Source: Clostridia bacterium (GTDB lineage Bacteria > Bacillota > Clostridia > TANB77 > CAG-508). Taken from it: a stretch of DNA of 64,000 bases. The stretch is taken from the NCBI GenBank assembly GCA_017512025.1, contig JAFWHH010000012.1, forward strand, positions 269,374 to 333,373, written 5' to 3'. A program made the translations under genes and the position numbers. The notes beneath the pieces were generated by a model. The model was not told where the DNA came from and made no database searches. It saw only the letters and a list, made by a program, of their open reading frames with translations. Below, piece by piece: positions 55,532 through 63,773 of this stretch. Position 1 is the first letter of the stretch; the number at the start of each line of letters is the position of its first letter.

Positions 55532-55562
55532 GAAGAGGTTCCGATATGGGGCCTCTTTTTCT
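55532..55562 (+). terminator. terminator of the islet operon
   Basis: AAGAGGTTCC pairs with GGGGCCTCTT around a GATAT loop, followed by TTTC. Confidence 0.85.
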
Positions 55563-55661
55563 TGCACTAAAAAATTATAATTATCGTAAATTGAAATATT
55601 GATTTTTATTTTTAATTAATATATTCTTATATAGTAAAAATATGAGAAGGGGGACAAACAA

Positions 55662-56021
55662 ATGATTCAACAAAGAAATATTGCAGTAGCAATAGTATTA
55701 AGTATCGTTACATGTGGTATCTACTCTATATATTGGTTTATAGTTCTTTCTGATGATATTGGAAGAGCAAATAATAACCCAAATATATCTGGTGGTATTG
55801 CATTCTTACTTAACATAGTAACTTGCGGTATATATGGAATATACTGGAGCTACAAAATGGGTAAAGAAATGTATTCAGCTAATCAAAAAGCTGGTATAGC
55901 TTCAAGTGATAACTCAATATTATATTTACTTTTATCTTTATTTGGATTCCAAATAATTACATGGGCTATATTACAAAATGAAGTTAATACATTTGCATCA
56001 AGAAACGTACCACAAGCTTAA
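55662..56021 (+). CDS. DUF4234 membrane protein
   Basis: 119 aa with three membrane helices. The twice-repeated IVTCGIYSIYW and IVTCGIYGIYW blocks are the DUF4234 signature. GAAGGGGG precedes the ATG. It starts a run of small membrane genes (DUF2752, a 39-aa peptide, a four-helix protein). Function unknown. Confidence 0.9.
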   Translation: MIQQRNIAVAIVLSIVTCGIYSIYWFIVLSDDIGRANNNPNISGGIAFLLNIVTCGIYGIYWSYKMGKEMYSANQKAGIASSDNSILYLLLSLFGFQIITWAILQNEVNTFASRNVPQA

Positions 56022-56032
56022 TTGGTAGGTAA

Positions 56033-56404
56033 ATGAAAAAGAAACAAAAAGATATTATCAGTTTCGTAATACTGGGAATTCTATTGTTATGTGTATTCAT
56101 AGGATATGGTTATAGGATTCCCTGTATTTTTCATGAGATAACGGGTTTTTATTGTCCAGGGTGTGGGGGAACAAGAATGTGTCTTTCATTACTCAAACTG
56201 GACATATACCAAGCTTTTAGATACAACATATTACTTACGATATCAATCCCTTTTATCATTTTGCATTTAATATGCAAGTATATTTTTAAGATGAAATATA
56301 GTATTCCAAATTGGTTTATATATTTATTAATTATTATAGTAATTTTATTCGGTGTATTAAGAAATATTCCGTATTTTAGCTTCTTAGCACCAACTACATT
56401 ATAG
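56033..56404 (+). CDS. DUF2752 membrane protein
   Basis: 123 aa with three membrane helices. The diagnostic FYCPGCGGTRM, followed by SLLKLDIYQAFRYN, lies near residue 40. Likely co-transcribed with the DUF4234 gene 11 bp upstream. The ribosome site GTAGGTAA is weak. Role unknown. Confidence 0.9.
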   Translation: MKKKQKDIISFVILGILLLCVFIGYGYRIPCIFHEITGFYCPGCGGTRMCLSLLKLDIYQAFRYNILLTISIPFIILHLICKYIFKMKYSIPNWFIYLLIIIVILFGVLRNIPYFSFLAPTTL

Positions 56405-56422
56405 ACAGAGGTGGACAAACAA

Positions 56423-56542
56423 ATGAATTTAGATTTTATGAACTTTATATCTCAAACATTATATAATTGCTTCGAAAGTTTGTTCGATGAATATGAAGAG
56501 CTAGCCGACTGTGTGGAAGCGGTTGTAGTTACTAATTCGTAA
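56423..56542 (+). CDS. small acidic ORF, 39 aa
   Basis: This short frame starts at an ATG eight bases after GAGGTGG. The product begins MNLDFMNFISQTLYNCFE and is acidic. It lies in the 150-bp gap between two membrane genes on the same strand. The good ribosome site and spacing argue it is translated; no homology is claimed. Confidence 0.5.
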   Translation: MNLDFMNFISQTLYNCFESLFDEYEELADCVEAVVVTNS

Positions 56543-56557
56543 AAAGGAGAGATAGAT

Positions 56558-56968
56558 ATGTTAAAGAAATATTGGAGTCATATATTAAATATTGTATTTT
56601 TTGTTTTAGTTGATGTATTTATTGGAATATGCCTTATGGGGATAAAGAACGAAGCGGCTATGAATGGCGTTCCAACAATAATATTACCAATAATGATATT
56701 AATTGAGTTTATATTAGCCATAGGTGTATTTGGAGAAATAATATATGGAATTGTAAAAGCAATTCAAGATAAAGATTTAAACAATAAAGCATTACATATA
56801 ATACTAATATACTTTTTAAATGTATTTTATATACCATGCTTTTTATTAAAACATGTATATGAAGATAAAAAAGTATTAGTAAAGAATATAGTATATCTTA
56901 TCATAGTAGGAGCATTATATATCACACTATGGGTACTTGCTTTGTCAGTATCTACATTAACTGCATAA
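56558..56968 (+). CDS. hypothetical four-helix membrane protein, 136 aa
   Basis: Four hydrophobic segments (about 9-28, 37-65, 83-97, 111-133). AAAGGAG precedes the ATG. No cysteine pairs or recognised motif. Last of the membrane gene run; a terminator follows. Confidence 0.75.
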   Translation: MLKKYWSHILNIVFFVLVDVFIGICLMGIKNEAAMNGVPTIILPIMILIEFILAIGVFGEIIYGIVKAIQDKDLNNKALHIILIYFLNVFYIPCFLLKHVYEDKKVLVKNIVYLIIVGALYITLWVLALSVSTLTA

Positions 56969-56980
56969 ACTAATATAAAG

Positions 56981-57015
56981 AATAGAGCTGTTGGTTATCC
57001 AATGGCTCTATTTTT
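56981..57015 (+). terminator. terminator
   Basis: AATAGAGC pairs with GGCTCTATT, followed by TTT. Confidence 0.75.
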
Positions 57016-57110
57016 GGCATAGAAAAAGAAGCTCCTGGTTCAGTCAAAAGCTCCTTAGTTTATCTAACTATATCATGTTGTATTTTTATTCTGTCAATCA
57101 GTCAGTGACA

Positions 57111-57536
57111 TTAAATGACATCACATGGCGCGTCGGTGCGGTCAAACACAAGCCCATATCCATTTTTGAATTCGAAAGCAGATTTGTTGGTATATTTGTA
57201 GCTTGCTTCACCATTGGAAACCATAGGAGATTCATCCTGGAAGAATGTCATGATGAATTCATCCCAGTGTACCGAATCAAGATCCACAATGGCTTTAAAA
57301 AGCATGCTGTTTATAACGATTTCTGCTTCGACTGATGCATGCTTATAGATTCCTTCAGAAAGAAGAGAAATCTGCTGCTTCTGGGGGTCATGTACTTCAA
57401 GTTCAATCTTTTTAACATACCGCAGGTCTTGTCTTGCAAAGAACATAAGAAGTCCAAGATTGATACGCGCAGTGCTTTCAAGATGCATAACCAATGCCTC
57501 CAATACTACAGAATATCTATTTGAAACTAAAGTCAT
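57111..57536 (-). CDS. hypothetical protein (islet class), 141 aa
   Basis: Not recognised; mixed alpha/beta and soluble. The start at 57536 (MTLVSNRYS) is chosen because the upstream ATG at 57584 overlaps the -10 box and could not be in the transcript. No clear ribosome site lies before 57536, so the start is the weakest of the islet set. The leader has a short GC-rich hairpin. Confidence 0.6.
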   Translation of the reverse strand: MTLVSNRYSVVLEALVMHLESTARINLGLLMFFARQDLRYVKKIELEVHDPQKQQISLLSEGIYKHASVEAEIVINSMLFKAIVDLDSVHWDEFIMTFFQDESPMVSNGEASYKYTNKSAFEFKNGYGLVFDRTDAPCDVI

Positions 57537-57582
57537 GCACTGAACACGGCCCGAAAGCCTACATGAAATTAGTATGCTAAAC

Positions 57583-57611
57583 ATAATATCATATTTCTTA
57601 GATTAAATCAA
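57583..57611 (-). promoter_or_regulatory. islet promoter
   Basis: Minus strand TTGATT (57611-57606), 17-bp spacer ending ATGA, TATTAT (57588-57583). Confidence 0.7.
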
Positions 57612-57719
57612 GTAGAGACAAAAGACTATTTCGCCACAAATTATAATAAGATATCATTGTTTTAAAAATGGAGATTGACGAAGATTAAAAAATGCAATAG
57701 AAATGATAAAGGAGGTTAT

Positions 57720-57781
57720 ATGCTCAGCATGACATTATCGTGACTTATTTGATGAATGACAACGAAAAGTGCAAATTATAA
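57720..57781 (+). pseudogene. possible decayed islet ORF
   Basis: AAAGGAGG precedes an ATG at 57720 that stops after seven codons. The adjacent frame (57722-57781) reads HDIIVTYLMNDNEKCKL and then stops, which looks like the beginning of a protein cut short by a frameshift. The rest of the gap 57612-57949 is AT-rich with no gene. Confidence 0.35.
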
Positions 57782-57949
57782 TGAATTTTAGAGCATGAAT
57801 CTTGTCTACACAGGAGTTATCTTCTTTTTTAGTTTGTTACAATTATATTTCAAGAATATTACAATTAAATGTAAACATTGATTACAATAGTATTAAATAT
57901 TAAAATTATAGTAGATAAATGTATATATTCAAATGGAGAAATGTGTAAT

Positions 57950-58405
57950 ATGAGTTATTATGTAGAAAATATAAAATTTGACAGAAGAGCTCTTTCACAA
58001 GTGTATGGAATAATTTGTGATTATGATGAAGAAGACTATGAGAAAATTCCAAAAAACATAAGAGCAGCAATAGAAGATAATCGAGCTATAGACTATGATT
58101 TTACAATAGATGATGTAGAAGAAAATAATTCAAATCTAATGGATGATACTAAGAAAATACTAGCTTATCTATATACTAACTTCTTATCAACTCCAGAGGA
58201 AAAAGAAGTATTGAAGAAATTAGAATATGTTCAGTACCAAAACAGTAGAGCAAAATATAATATTAATTTTCCAAATGCAATTATAAAAGATAACGAAGAA
58301 GACAAAACAAACTCAAAAGAGAATTTAAGTCTAGTAGAGTACAAGGAAAGCTTCTTAACTAAGATTTTTAATAAGATCAAAAATCTATTTACAATAAAAA
58401 AATAA
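57950..58405 (+). CDS. small helical protein with basic amphipathic tail, 151 aa
   Basis: Same small family as the protein at 41156: SQVYGIICDYDEEDYEKIPK, NIRAAIEDN, then FLSTPEEKEVLKKL, and a basic tail FLTKIFNKIKNLFTIKK. The start at 57950 is preferred since the homologous part begins there; a weak GGAG lies 17 bases upstream. It precedes the HNH protein gene by 23 bp. Role unknown. Confidence 0.7.
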   Translation: MSYYVENIKFDRRALSQVYGIICDYDEEDYEKIPKNIRAAIEDNRAIDYDFTIDDVEENNSNLMDDTKKILAYLYTNFLSTPEEKEVLKKLEYVQYQNSRAKYNINFPNAIIKDNEEDKTNSKENLSLVEYKESFLTKIFNKIKNLFTIKK

Positions 58406-58428
58406 GATAATAATAAGGAGAACAAAAG

Positions 58429-60585
58429 ATGTACAATTCTGATAAAAAGAAAAATCGTAATCTAAAAAAGAAAAATGATCTAAGTTCCGTTTATACTATA
58501 GATTCACAACAAGCAGAAGAATACATTATAGAAGATCCAAATATAGATATACAATACGATGCGGCTTTTCAAGCGAAACGACCAGATTATATAGTGTCTT
58601 ATTATGATGAAATCGTTTCATATGATTCAGAGAAAAAAATGCTAGTGTTTAAAACCGTTAATCACAGCGGTAGAGTAAGAAAATCAAATAATCAGATAAC
58701 TGATGGTGAAGTAGCTAAATTTCTGAATGTTGCTCTTGAATATTTTGATTATAGATGTGCTTTGTCTGGAGAAGAGTTTTTTGAATGGGATGAAAGAGTT
58801 AATAGAATGAAATGTAATCTATCTGCAGAGCACATGATACCGTTAACTGCGGGTGGATCTGATATTGTCCCAAATCTTTTTCCAACAGTATTACATTATA
58901 ATCTTCAAAAACTTGGATATAATCCATTGGATTATTGGAAACAAGCAAAAGATATAAAGGGAAATAGCATATATAATCCATATAGATTATTAAAAGTAAT
59001 AAATTATATGATTAAAACTTCAACACCTGAAGCGAGAGCTTGTGTAAAAGGTGGTGATATAAAAAAATTTAAGAAACTCATATTAGAAGACAAGAATGCT
59101 ATTGATATTTTTCTTGAAGAAGTAGTGAAAGAAAATCATATGATTATGTACTCAGATACTCAAACAACAATAACTGTAGATGGAGATGATAAAAAAGTAT
59201 TAGCGCCATTACCTCCACTAGAAAGAATTATTCCAATACCAAAAGAGCAAAACCTTGATAAAAAAAGAGGAAATCCGATGGAAATACAAAATACTTTTAT
59301 TGAGGATGCTATTAGAGAATTTGAAAACTCTGAACTTGCGGACGAAATAATTAAAGATGTTGACGGAAAAGAAAGAACCGTTGCAGACATACTAAAAAGT
59401 GAATTTCAAATGATAAGAGGTAACGTCTCAAGCGAAATAGAAATTAGGAGCGTTGTTCTAAAGAAATTAGAAGAATTAGGCCTACAAGAAAATCAATACA
59501 CTATTGCCAATTCATTAGTAAATACTTCTTTTTTTATACAGATGGTTAAAGATGGCTATTATGACATAGGCAGTTTCATAGAAGAAGGATTAGAAGCTCT
59601 TTCAATAAAAGGTTTGACCAACGAGGAATCACTAATAGCAATATCAAGTTTTCCAGAAGTATTATATTCTGAAGAAATGATAAATAGAATCGTTTTGTGG
59701 AAAAAATATCGTTCAGAATCTTTTAACGAATTATTACATGGAAATGTATCTAGAGCAGATAATTTTGTTGATGCTCTACTAGTATTGAATGAATATCGCA
59801 TAAATGTAAAGTATCTTCCTTGGTCACAAGAAGTAACGATAGATGAACTTTTAGATCCTGATCTAATAATTAATGCTAAGCTTATGCCATTTAATAATGA
59901 AAAGAATGCAAAGAAAAAACTAAAAGTGATAAAAGGAATAATCGAAGATATTATAGGCTATAGTTCTATTGGAAATTTATTGGGCACACTTCGAATGAAA
60001 AATAATAGACCAACATTAGAAAAAGCTATGAAAGATCCGAAAGATACAGAAGGAAAACCGATATTTGACGATACAATCTCTGATATAATTATAGATAGTC
60101 GTCGAACAAGAAATATAGTTGGTAATTTTATGGATGTGCTGGAAGTGTTAAAGGAATTTCAGATAAATGTGGATGGTCTTAGATGGTCCACATCAGCAAA
60201 TAACACGGTAGATAGTCTTCTAAAACAAGACTATTTGATTGAGAAGAAACTTATACCAACAAACGATAGTGCGGAAACAGAAAGTAAACTAAATATTGCA
60301 AAAGCAAGAATTACAACTATATTGGGTGAAAATATTGGTATGAGACTAAAAGATTTGCGCAATAGGTATAGATTAGAATTTAAAACAGCACTGCAAGAAG
60401 CAGGTTATTCTGAAGACATTATTAATCAATTTATAGGAGAAAAAAAGAAAGGAAAGGATGTTACTATTCAAGCTATTGTTGAGCAAAAGAATAAGCAAGA
60501 ATTGGGTGACAATATTCCTACTGGCGAAGAGTTTAGTGAGATAATTGATAAATCCGAAAATAAAGAAAAGACTATTATTAAATAA
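58429..60585 (+). CDS. HNH-domain protein, 718 aa
   Basis: Residues about 105-165 form an HNH-like nuclease site: CALSGEEFFEW, then SAEHMIPLTAGGSDIVPNLF and HYNLQKLG, with the metal-binding His pair and Asn. The remaining 500 residues are helical and unrecognised, with a half-repeated block (VDALLVLNEYRINVKYLPW and FMDVLEVLKEFQINVDGLRW). AAGGAG precedes the ATG. A DNA or RNA nuclease role is inferred from the motif. Confidence 0.75.
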   Translation: MYNSDKKKNRNLKKKNDLSSVYTIDSQQAEEYIIEDPNIDIQYDAAFQAKRPDYIVSYYDEIVSYDSEKKMLVFKTVNHSGRVRKSNNQITDGEVAKFLNVALEYFDYRCALSGEEFFEWDERVNRMKCNLSAEHMIPLTAGGSDIVPNLFPTVLHYNLQKLGYNPLDYWKQAKDIKGNSIYNPYRLLKVINYMIKTSTPEARACVKGGDIKKFKKLILEDKNAIDIFLEEVVKENHMIMYSDTQTTITVDGDDKKVLAPLPPLERIIPIPKEQNLDKKRGNPMEIQNTFIEDAIREFENSELADEIIKDVDGKERTVADILKSEFQMIRGNVSSEIEIRSVVLKKLEELGLQENQYTIANSLVNTSFFIQMVKDGYYDIGSFIEEGLEALSIKGLTNEESLIAISSFPEVLYSEEMINRIVLWKKYRSESFNELLHGNVSRADNFVDALLVLNEYRINVKYLPWSQEVTIDELLDPDLIINAKLMPFNNEKNAKKKLKVIKGIIEDIIGYSSIGNLLGTLRMKNNRPTLEKAMKDPKDTEGKPIFDDTISDIIIDSRRTRNIVGNFMDVLEVLKEFQINVDGLRWSTSANNTVDSLLKQDYLIEKKLIPTNDSAETESKLNIAKARITTILGENIGMRLKDLRNRYRLEFKTALQEAGYSEDIINQFIGEKKKGKDVTIQAIVEQKNKQELGDNIPTGEEFSEIIDKSENKEKTIIK

Positions 60586-60601
60586 TATGAATAATAGCTT
60601 T

Positions 60602-60634
60602 AGAAGATTGAACATAATTCAATCTTCTTTTTTT
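60602..60634 (+). terminator. terminator
   Basis: AGAAGATTGAA pairs with TTCAATCTTCT, followed by TTTTTT. Confidence 0.9.
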
Positions 60635-60673
60635 ATCAAAGAGTATAACTAAAGAGTATTGGTAGACATAAAT

Positions 60674-60702
60674 TTGACCACTGTAATAAATTATGATATA
60701 AT
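60674..60702 (+). promoter_or_regulatory. islet promoter
   Basis: TTGACC (60674-60679), 17-bp spacer ending ATGA, TATAAT (60697-60702). Confidence 0.85.
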
Positions 60703-60741
60703 ATTTTTTCTAATCGGACAATGTCCAGATTAAGTAGAAAG

Positions 60742-60767
60742 AGTTGGTGTATGCTCAGACACTGACT
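60742..60767 (+). ncRNA. leader stem, copy D of the GTYRGTG family
   Basis: AGTTGGTGT (60742-60750) pairs with ACACTGACT (60759-60767), two G-U pairs. It is the same stem type as in the leaders at 33103, 51906 and 62153, but short-looped. Confidence 0.45.
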
Positions 60768-60800
60768 ATGAAATCATTGGCTTATGAAAGGATTTTGACT

Positions 60801-61304
60801 ATGGATGGAAGTATTTTTCCCATCGCAGAATATACAGACTTTTTCCAGCTGGGATTGCCTGTTCCTAATGATTCGAATTACATCAAGGAAGATGAAATTA
60901 AATCAATCAAAGCAGTAGCAATTTCAGTAATGTACGAAGACGGGTATTTTTATAGTGTAGTTGGCCATTGTGATGATCAGCCAATCTACCGAACAACATT
61001 ATTTGAACAGCTTAACCGAACAATTTTTATGAACGAACAGGATGCATTGTATGCAAAGAAAACTTTTCCTAAGAAAGGCGACGAACTTGTGGTGTTAATG
61101 CCTGACGGTACATACAGAATGAGAAAAATTGCACATTTTTGTGCTAGGACTGACCGCAAATATAGCCACTATGGTACTGAACCGGACTGGGTTACATTTT
61201 TTGTATTGGAAGGAAGAGGCGATATATATATTCCTATTTCAGAGTACGGAAGAACAGTATTTCCTGACCCTCAATTCAAAACTAAGGGACAAATAGCAAG
61301 ATAA
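60801..61304 (+). CDS. hypothetical protein (islet class), 167 aa
   Basis: Not recognised; beta-rich and soluble. The ATG at 60801 is chosen because GAAAGG lies nine bases upstream; an ATG at 60768 directly abuts the leader stem and has no site. Islet codon use (CCG, CGC). It has its own promoter and terminator. Confidence 0.7.
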   Translation: MDGSIFPIAEYTDFFQLGLPVPNDSNYIKEDEIKSIKAVAISVMYEDGYFYSVVGHCDDQPIYRTTLFEQLNRTIFMNEQDALYAKKTFPKKGDELVVLMPDGTYRMRKIAHFCARTDRKYSHYGTEPDWVTFFVLEGRGDIYIPISEYGRTVFPDPQFKTKGQIAR

Positions 61305-61319
61305 ACAGTATTATTTACG

Positions 61320-61356
61320 AGAAAGCTTTCAACTGAGCAGGAAGCTTTCTTTTTTG
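61320..61356 (+). terminator. terminator
   Basis: AGAAAGCTT pairs with AAGCTTTCT, followed by TTTTTG. Confidence 0.85.
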
Positions 61357-61439
61357 ATAAAAAACACATATTGTAATAGGATGGGCATTTATGATACAAT
61401 AAGTCCAGCTTAACAAATAAAATTTGAAAGGTTATATAA

Positions 61440-62060
61440 ATGAGAAATATAATTAATAGTTGGAAATATGAAAATAATAAAAGCAAGTTTATTTGTTTTA
61501 AACCATGTACAAAAGTTATTGGTAAAAATGTAACAATTGATATTACAGATAGATTTATATTTAATAAACAATGGCATAAGAAAACAGATCATAGAAATAC
61601 TATTCCAGGTATGCTTAATCTATGTGATGATTCTACCTTAATAGCAAATGATTTTAGAATATATGCTGGTAGTAAGATTACTGTTAATAAAGGTGCTACA
61701 CTTAAGCTTGGTAAAGGTTATATGAACTATAATAGCAGTATAGAATGCTTTAATCATATAGAGATAGGAAATAATGTTGCTATATCAGAAAGAGTCCAAA
61801 TAAGAGATTCTGACAATCATCAGATAGTTGGTAAAGAAAATGAATGTACTAAACCAGTTATTATTAAAGATAATGTTTGGATTGGATTAGGAGCTACAAT
61901 CTTAAAAGGTGTTACTATTGGTGAAGGTGCAATTATAGCTGCTGGAGCTGTAGTTAATAAAGATGTTCCACCTCATACACTAGTTGGTGGTGTTCCAGCT
62001 AAAGTAATTAAAGAAAACGTTAAAATAGTTGAAGGTAAATGGAATTATATTAATCAATAA
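61440..62060 (+). CDS. hexapeptide-repeat acyltransferase
   Basis: Left-handed beta-helix O-acetyl- or acyltransferase of the maltose/serine acetyltransferase type, 206 aa. Repeats run from about residue 75; the active-site segment is DSDNHQI near 123, and the closing coil VWIGLGATILKGVTIGEGA leads to GGVPAKVI. Such enzymes modify sugars for surface polysaccharide. GAAAGG precedes the ATG. Backbone codon use. Substrate unknown. Confidence 0.9.
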   Translation: MRNIINSWKYENNKSKFICFKPCTKVIGKNVTIDITDRFIFNKQWHKKTDHRNTIPGMLNLCDDSTLIANDFRIYAGSKITVNKGATLKLGKGYMNYNSSIECFNHIEIGNNVAISERVQIRDSDNHQIVGKENECTKPVIIKDNVWIGLGATILKGVTIGEGAIIAAGAVVNKDVPPHTLVGGVPAKVIKENVKIVEGKWNYINQ

Positions 62061-62066
62061 ACTATA

Positions 62067-62097
62067 AGAAGGTTGAATTATATTCAATCTTCTTTTT
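62067..62097 (+). terminator. terminator
   Basis: AGAAGGTTGAAT pairs with ATTCAATCTTCT, followed by TTTT. Confidence 0.85.
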
Positions 62098-62099
62098 AA

Positions 62100-62128
62100 T
62101 TGACATCTAATTAATCAAATGGTATTAT
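62100..62128 (+). promoter_or_regulatory. islet promoter
   Basis: TTGACA (62100-62105), 17-bp spacer ending ATGG, TATTAT (62123-62128). Confidence 0.8.
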
Positions 62129-62133
62129 TCAAT

Positions 62134-62210
62134 CATTAGTTAACAGCTAATAGTTAGTGAAAATATGTAAGCTTATATGGCAAGCATATGTGCGTTCAGC
62201 ACTAACATCC
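62134..62210 (+). ncRNA. structured leader RNA, copy C of the GTYRGTG family
   Basis: ATTAG...CTAAT stem, then GTTAGTG (62153-62159) with CACTAAC (62200-62206). The enclosed region has its own CATATG-type hairpin. Confidence 0.5.
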
Positions 62211-62234
62211 AAATATTATTCTGAGGAGGTACCT

Positions 62235-62732
62235 ATGAAACTTAACCCTTTTTCTATGATGACCCGTCCAGATGGAACAATTGTATTTGTAATCGCAGTA
62301 TGTAATCATAGCGAAACAAAAGAAGAATTGGTTATCTACAAGACAATTAACAGCGAAGGAAAGACAAGCAGTGCCTATGCGTGTCCGAAAGACATTTTTA
62401 TGGACGACAGTTTTGATCCTAATGACGTAAAATGTGACATTGAGTCTGAACCTTATGTTGATGAAATCACAGAGAGATCTATTGAAGCCTATTCTTTGTG
62501 GAATCATTTCAAGGGTGCACGTTCTCTTGTAATCACGAGGGCAATTAACATTATCACTGGTGAAAAACTTGTACTGTACAGATGCTTGGATAATAAAGGT
62601 AAGACAAATCACAGAGATGGAGTTTATGCTCGTCCTGAGGAAATGTTTAGCTCTTTAGTCGATCCCGAAAAGTATCCGGAACGTGCAGGTGAGTACCGCT
62701 TTGTCAAAGACATGGGAATAGTTCAAGGATAA
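62235..62732 (+). CDS. tandem DUF1653-like protein (islet class), 165 aa
   Basis: Two copies of a DUF1653-like module. The second (about residues 92-160) is clear: HFKGARSLVITRAINI, EKLVLYRCLD, VYARPEEMFSSLVD and YRF. The first (8-75) has EELVIYKTINSEGKT and YACPKDIFMDD. DUF1653 proteins are small and uncharacterised. GAGGAGG fixes the start at 62235. Own promoter, leader and terminator. Confidence 0.75.
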   Translation: MKLNPFSMMTRPDGTIVFVIAVCNHSETKEELVIYKTINSEGKTSSAYACPKDIFMDDSFDPNDVKCDIESEPYVDEITERSIEAYSLWNHFKGARSLVITRAINIITGEKLVLYRCLDNKGKTNHRDGVYARPEEMFSSLVDPEKYPERAGEYRFVKDMGIVQG

Positions 62733-62746
62733 TATGGATACAAGGA

Positions 62747-62779
62747 AAGCAGATGAGGGAAACCTTATCTGCTTCTTTG
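62747..62779 (+). terminator. terminator
   Basis: AAGCAGAT pairs with ATCTGCTT around GAGGGAAACCTT, followed by CTTTG. Confidence 0.75.
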
Positions 62780-62785
62780 TATATA

Positions 62786-62845
62786 TTGAAATTAACATAA
62801 TACTATGATATAATATTTCTCGTAACATCATAGGTTGGATGATGT
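62786..62845 (+). promoter_or_regulatory. islet promoter and leader hairpin
   Basis: TTGAAA (62786-62791), 17-bp spacer ending ATGA, TATAAT (62809-62814). The leader has ACATCAT (62825-62831) paired with ATGATGT (62839-62845). Confidence 0.85.
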
Positions 62846-62872
62846 CGACTAAACTGTCGGAGGTGTATTCAA

Positions 62873-63388
62873 ATGCTATTTGGGTTGCTTTCCAAGATCT
62901 TTGGAGCCGAAACAATAACGCCGAGAGTCGAAACAATAACGCCGAGAGTCGTTTTGACGGATGAAGGCTATATTCTAAAGTGCACTGATATAGATGGAGA
63001 CGTTTATCTCTCTGTTTTTGATGATCAGACAATTTGCACTTGTGACCTCAAATACGCAACTCGGTACGATCTTGACAGGGCTAAAAAAATAGCCGAAGAA
63101 GATGGCAAGCTCAAAGTACAGAAAATCACCACTACATATATGGTTGATGATCCGTATGAAAATCAAGAAGTACCGACAACCAATAAAGAGATAGTTACAA
63201 TGAGTTATATCCTTGAGCATGTCGATGGTGAAAATCTATTCCGAAATGGAAATGATCAATCACTTGGTACGGAAGACATCCGTTCTGCTACGCGATACAA
63301 TTTGGAATTGGCAGAAAGGATTGCGGACAACGATGACGACTGGAGAGTACTGAGACTCGTCGTAAAATATGCTCTCAAGGATGTATAA
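62873..63388 (+). CDS. hypothetical protein with internal repeat (islet class), 171 aa
   Basis: Not recognised. Two copies of a short module are visible: YATRYDLDRAKKIAEEDGKL (about 62-81) and SATRYNLELAERIADNDDDW (about 137-156). Near the N-terminus ETITPRV occurs twice, from a 21-bp tandem duplication. CGGAGG precedes the ATG. Followed by a terminator. Confidence 0.75.
   Translation: MLFGLLSKIFGAETITPRVETITPRVVLTDEGYILKCTDIDGDVYLSVFDDQTICTCDLKYATRYDLDRAKKIAEEDGKLKVQKITTTYMVDDPYENQEVPTTNKEIVTMSYILEHVDGENLFRNGNDQSLGTEDIRSATRYNLELAERIADNDDDWRVLRLVVKYALKDV
62909..62950 (+). repeat. perfect 21-bp tandem duplication inside a gene
   Basis: Two identical 21-bp units encode VETITPR-type residues. 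Being in frame, it adds seven residues without breaking the gene; perfect identity suggests it is recent. Confidence 0.95.
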
Positions 63389-63396
63389 CGATATCT

Positions 63397-63424
63397 AAAG
63401 CATCTACCAACCAGATGCTTTTTC
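63397..63424 (+). terminator. terminator
   Basis: AAAGCATCT pairs with AGATGCTTT, followed by TTC. Confidence 0.85.
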
Positions 63425-63444
63425 TTTTTGTTTAATGTAAAGAA

Positions 63445-63478
63445 ACGAGACACCTTGTTCAAGTGTCTCGTCTTTTTG
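63445..63478. terminator. terminator between convergent islets
   Basis: ACGAGACAC pairs with GTGTCTCGT, followed by CTTTTTG. It overlaps the 3' end of the minus-strand gene. Confidence 0.85.
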
Positions 63479-63725
63479 ATATTTCTGTTTTTTCTGTCCT
63501 CTTAGCATAATAAATCGGAACAGCAATATTCCAGAAACATCCCCAGAGAAACAGTGGGGCAGCCATGAAGAGCAAATGCATTCTCATTGGGTTTGCATTG
63601 TATGCATCCCAATTTCCTTGTAATGCGACATACACCAAGCCAGCATGTGGCAAGATGAACGCGAGAATACCGGAAATAATAACTGCTCTTAGTGCCCGAA
63701 CTCGCTCTCGGTCGGTAGGTCTCAT
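63459..63725 (-). CDS. small two-helix membrane protein (islet class), 88 aa
   Basis: A basic N-terminus (RPTDRERVRALR), two membrane helices (about 14-36 and 48-70) and a basic C-terminus. AAAGGAGG precedes the ATG at 63725. Own promoter. No family recognised. Confidence 0.75.
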   Translation of the reverse strand: MRPTDRERVRALRAVIISGILAFILPHAGLVYVALQGNWDAYNANPMRMHLLFMAAPLFLWGCFWNIAVPIYYAKRTEKTEISKRRDT

Positions 63726-63773
63726 AAAGAAGACCTCCTTTCATCAGTATTAGCGTCATTTGACACGTGTTAT

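Noticed and set aside
57040..57075. Terminator for the minus-strand gene ending at 57111
   Set aside because: AGCTCCT occurs twice as a direct, not inverted, repeat, so no convincing stem forms.
57537..57584. Upstream ATG start for the minus-strand gene at 57111
   Set aside because: That ATG overlaps the -10 box and would not be in the mRNA.
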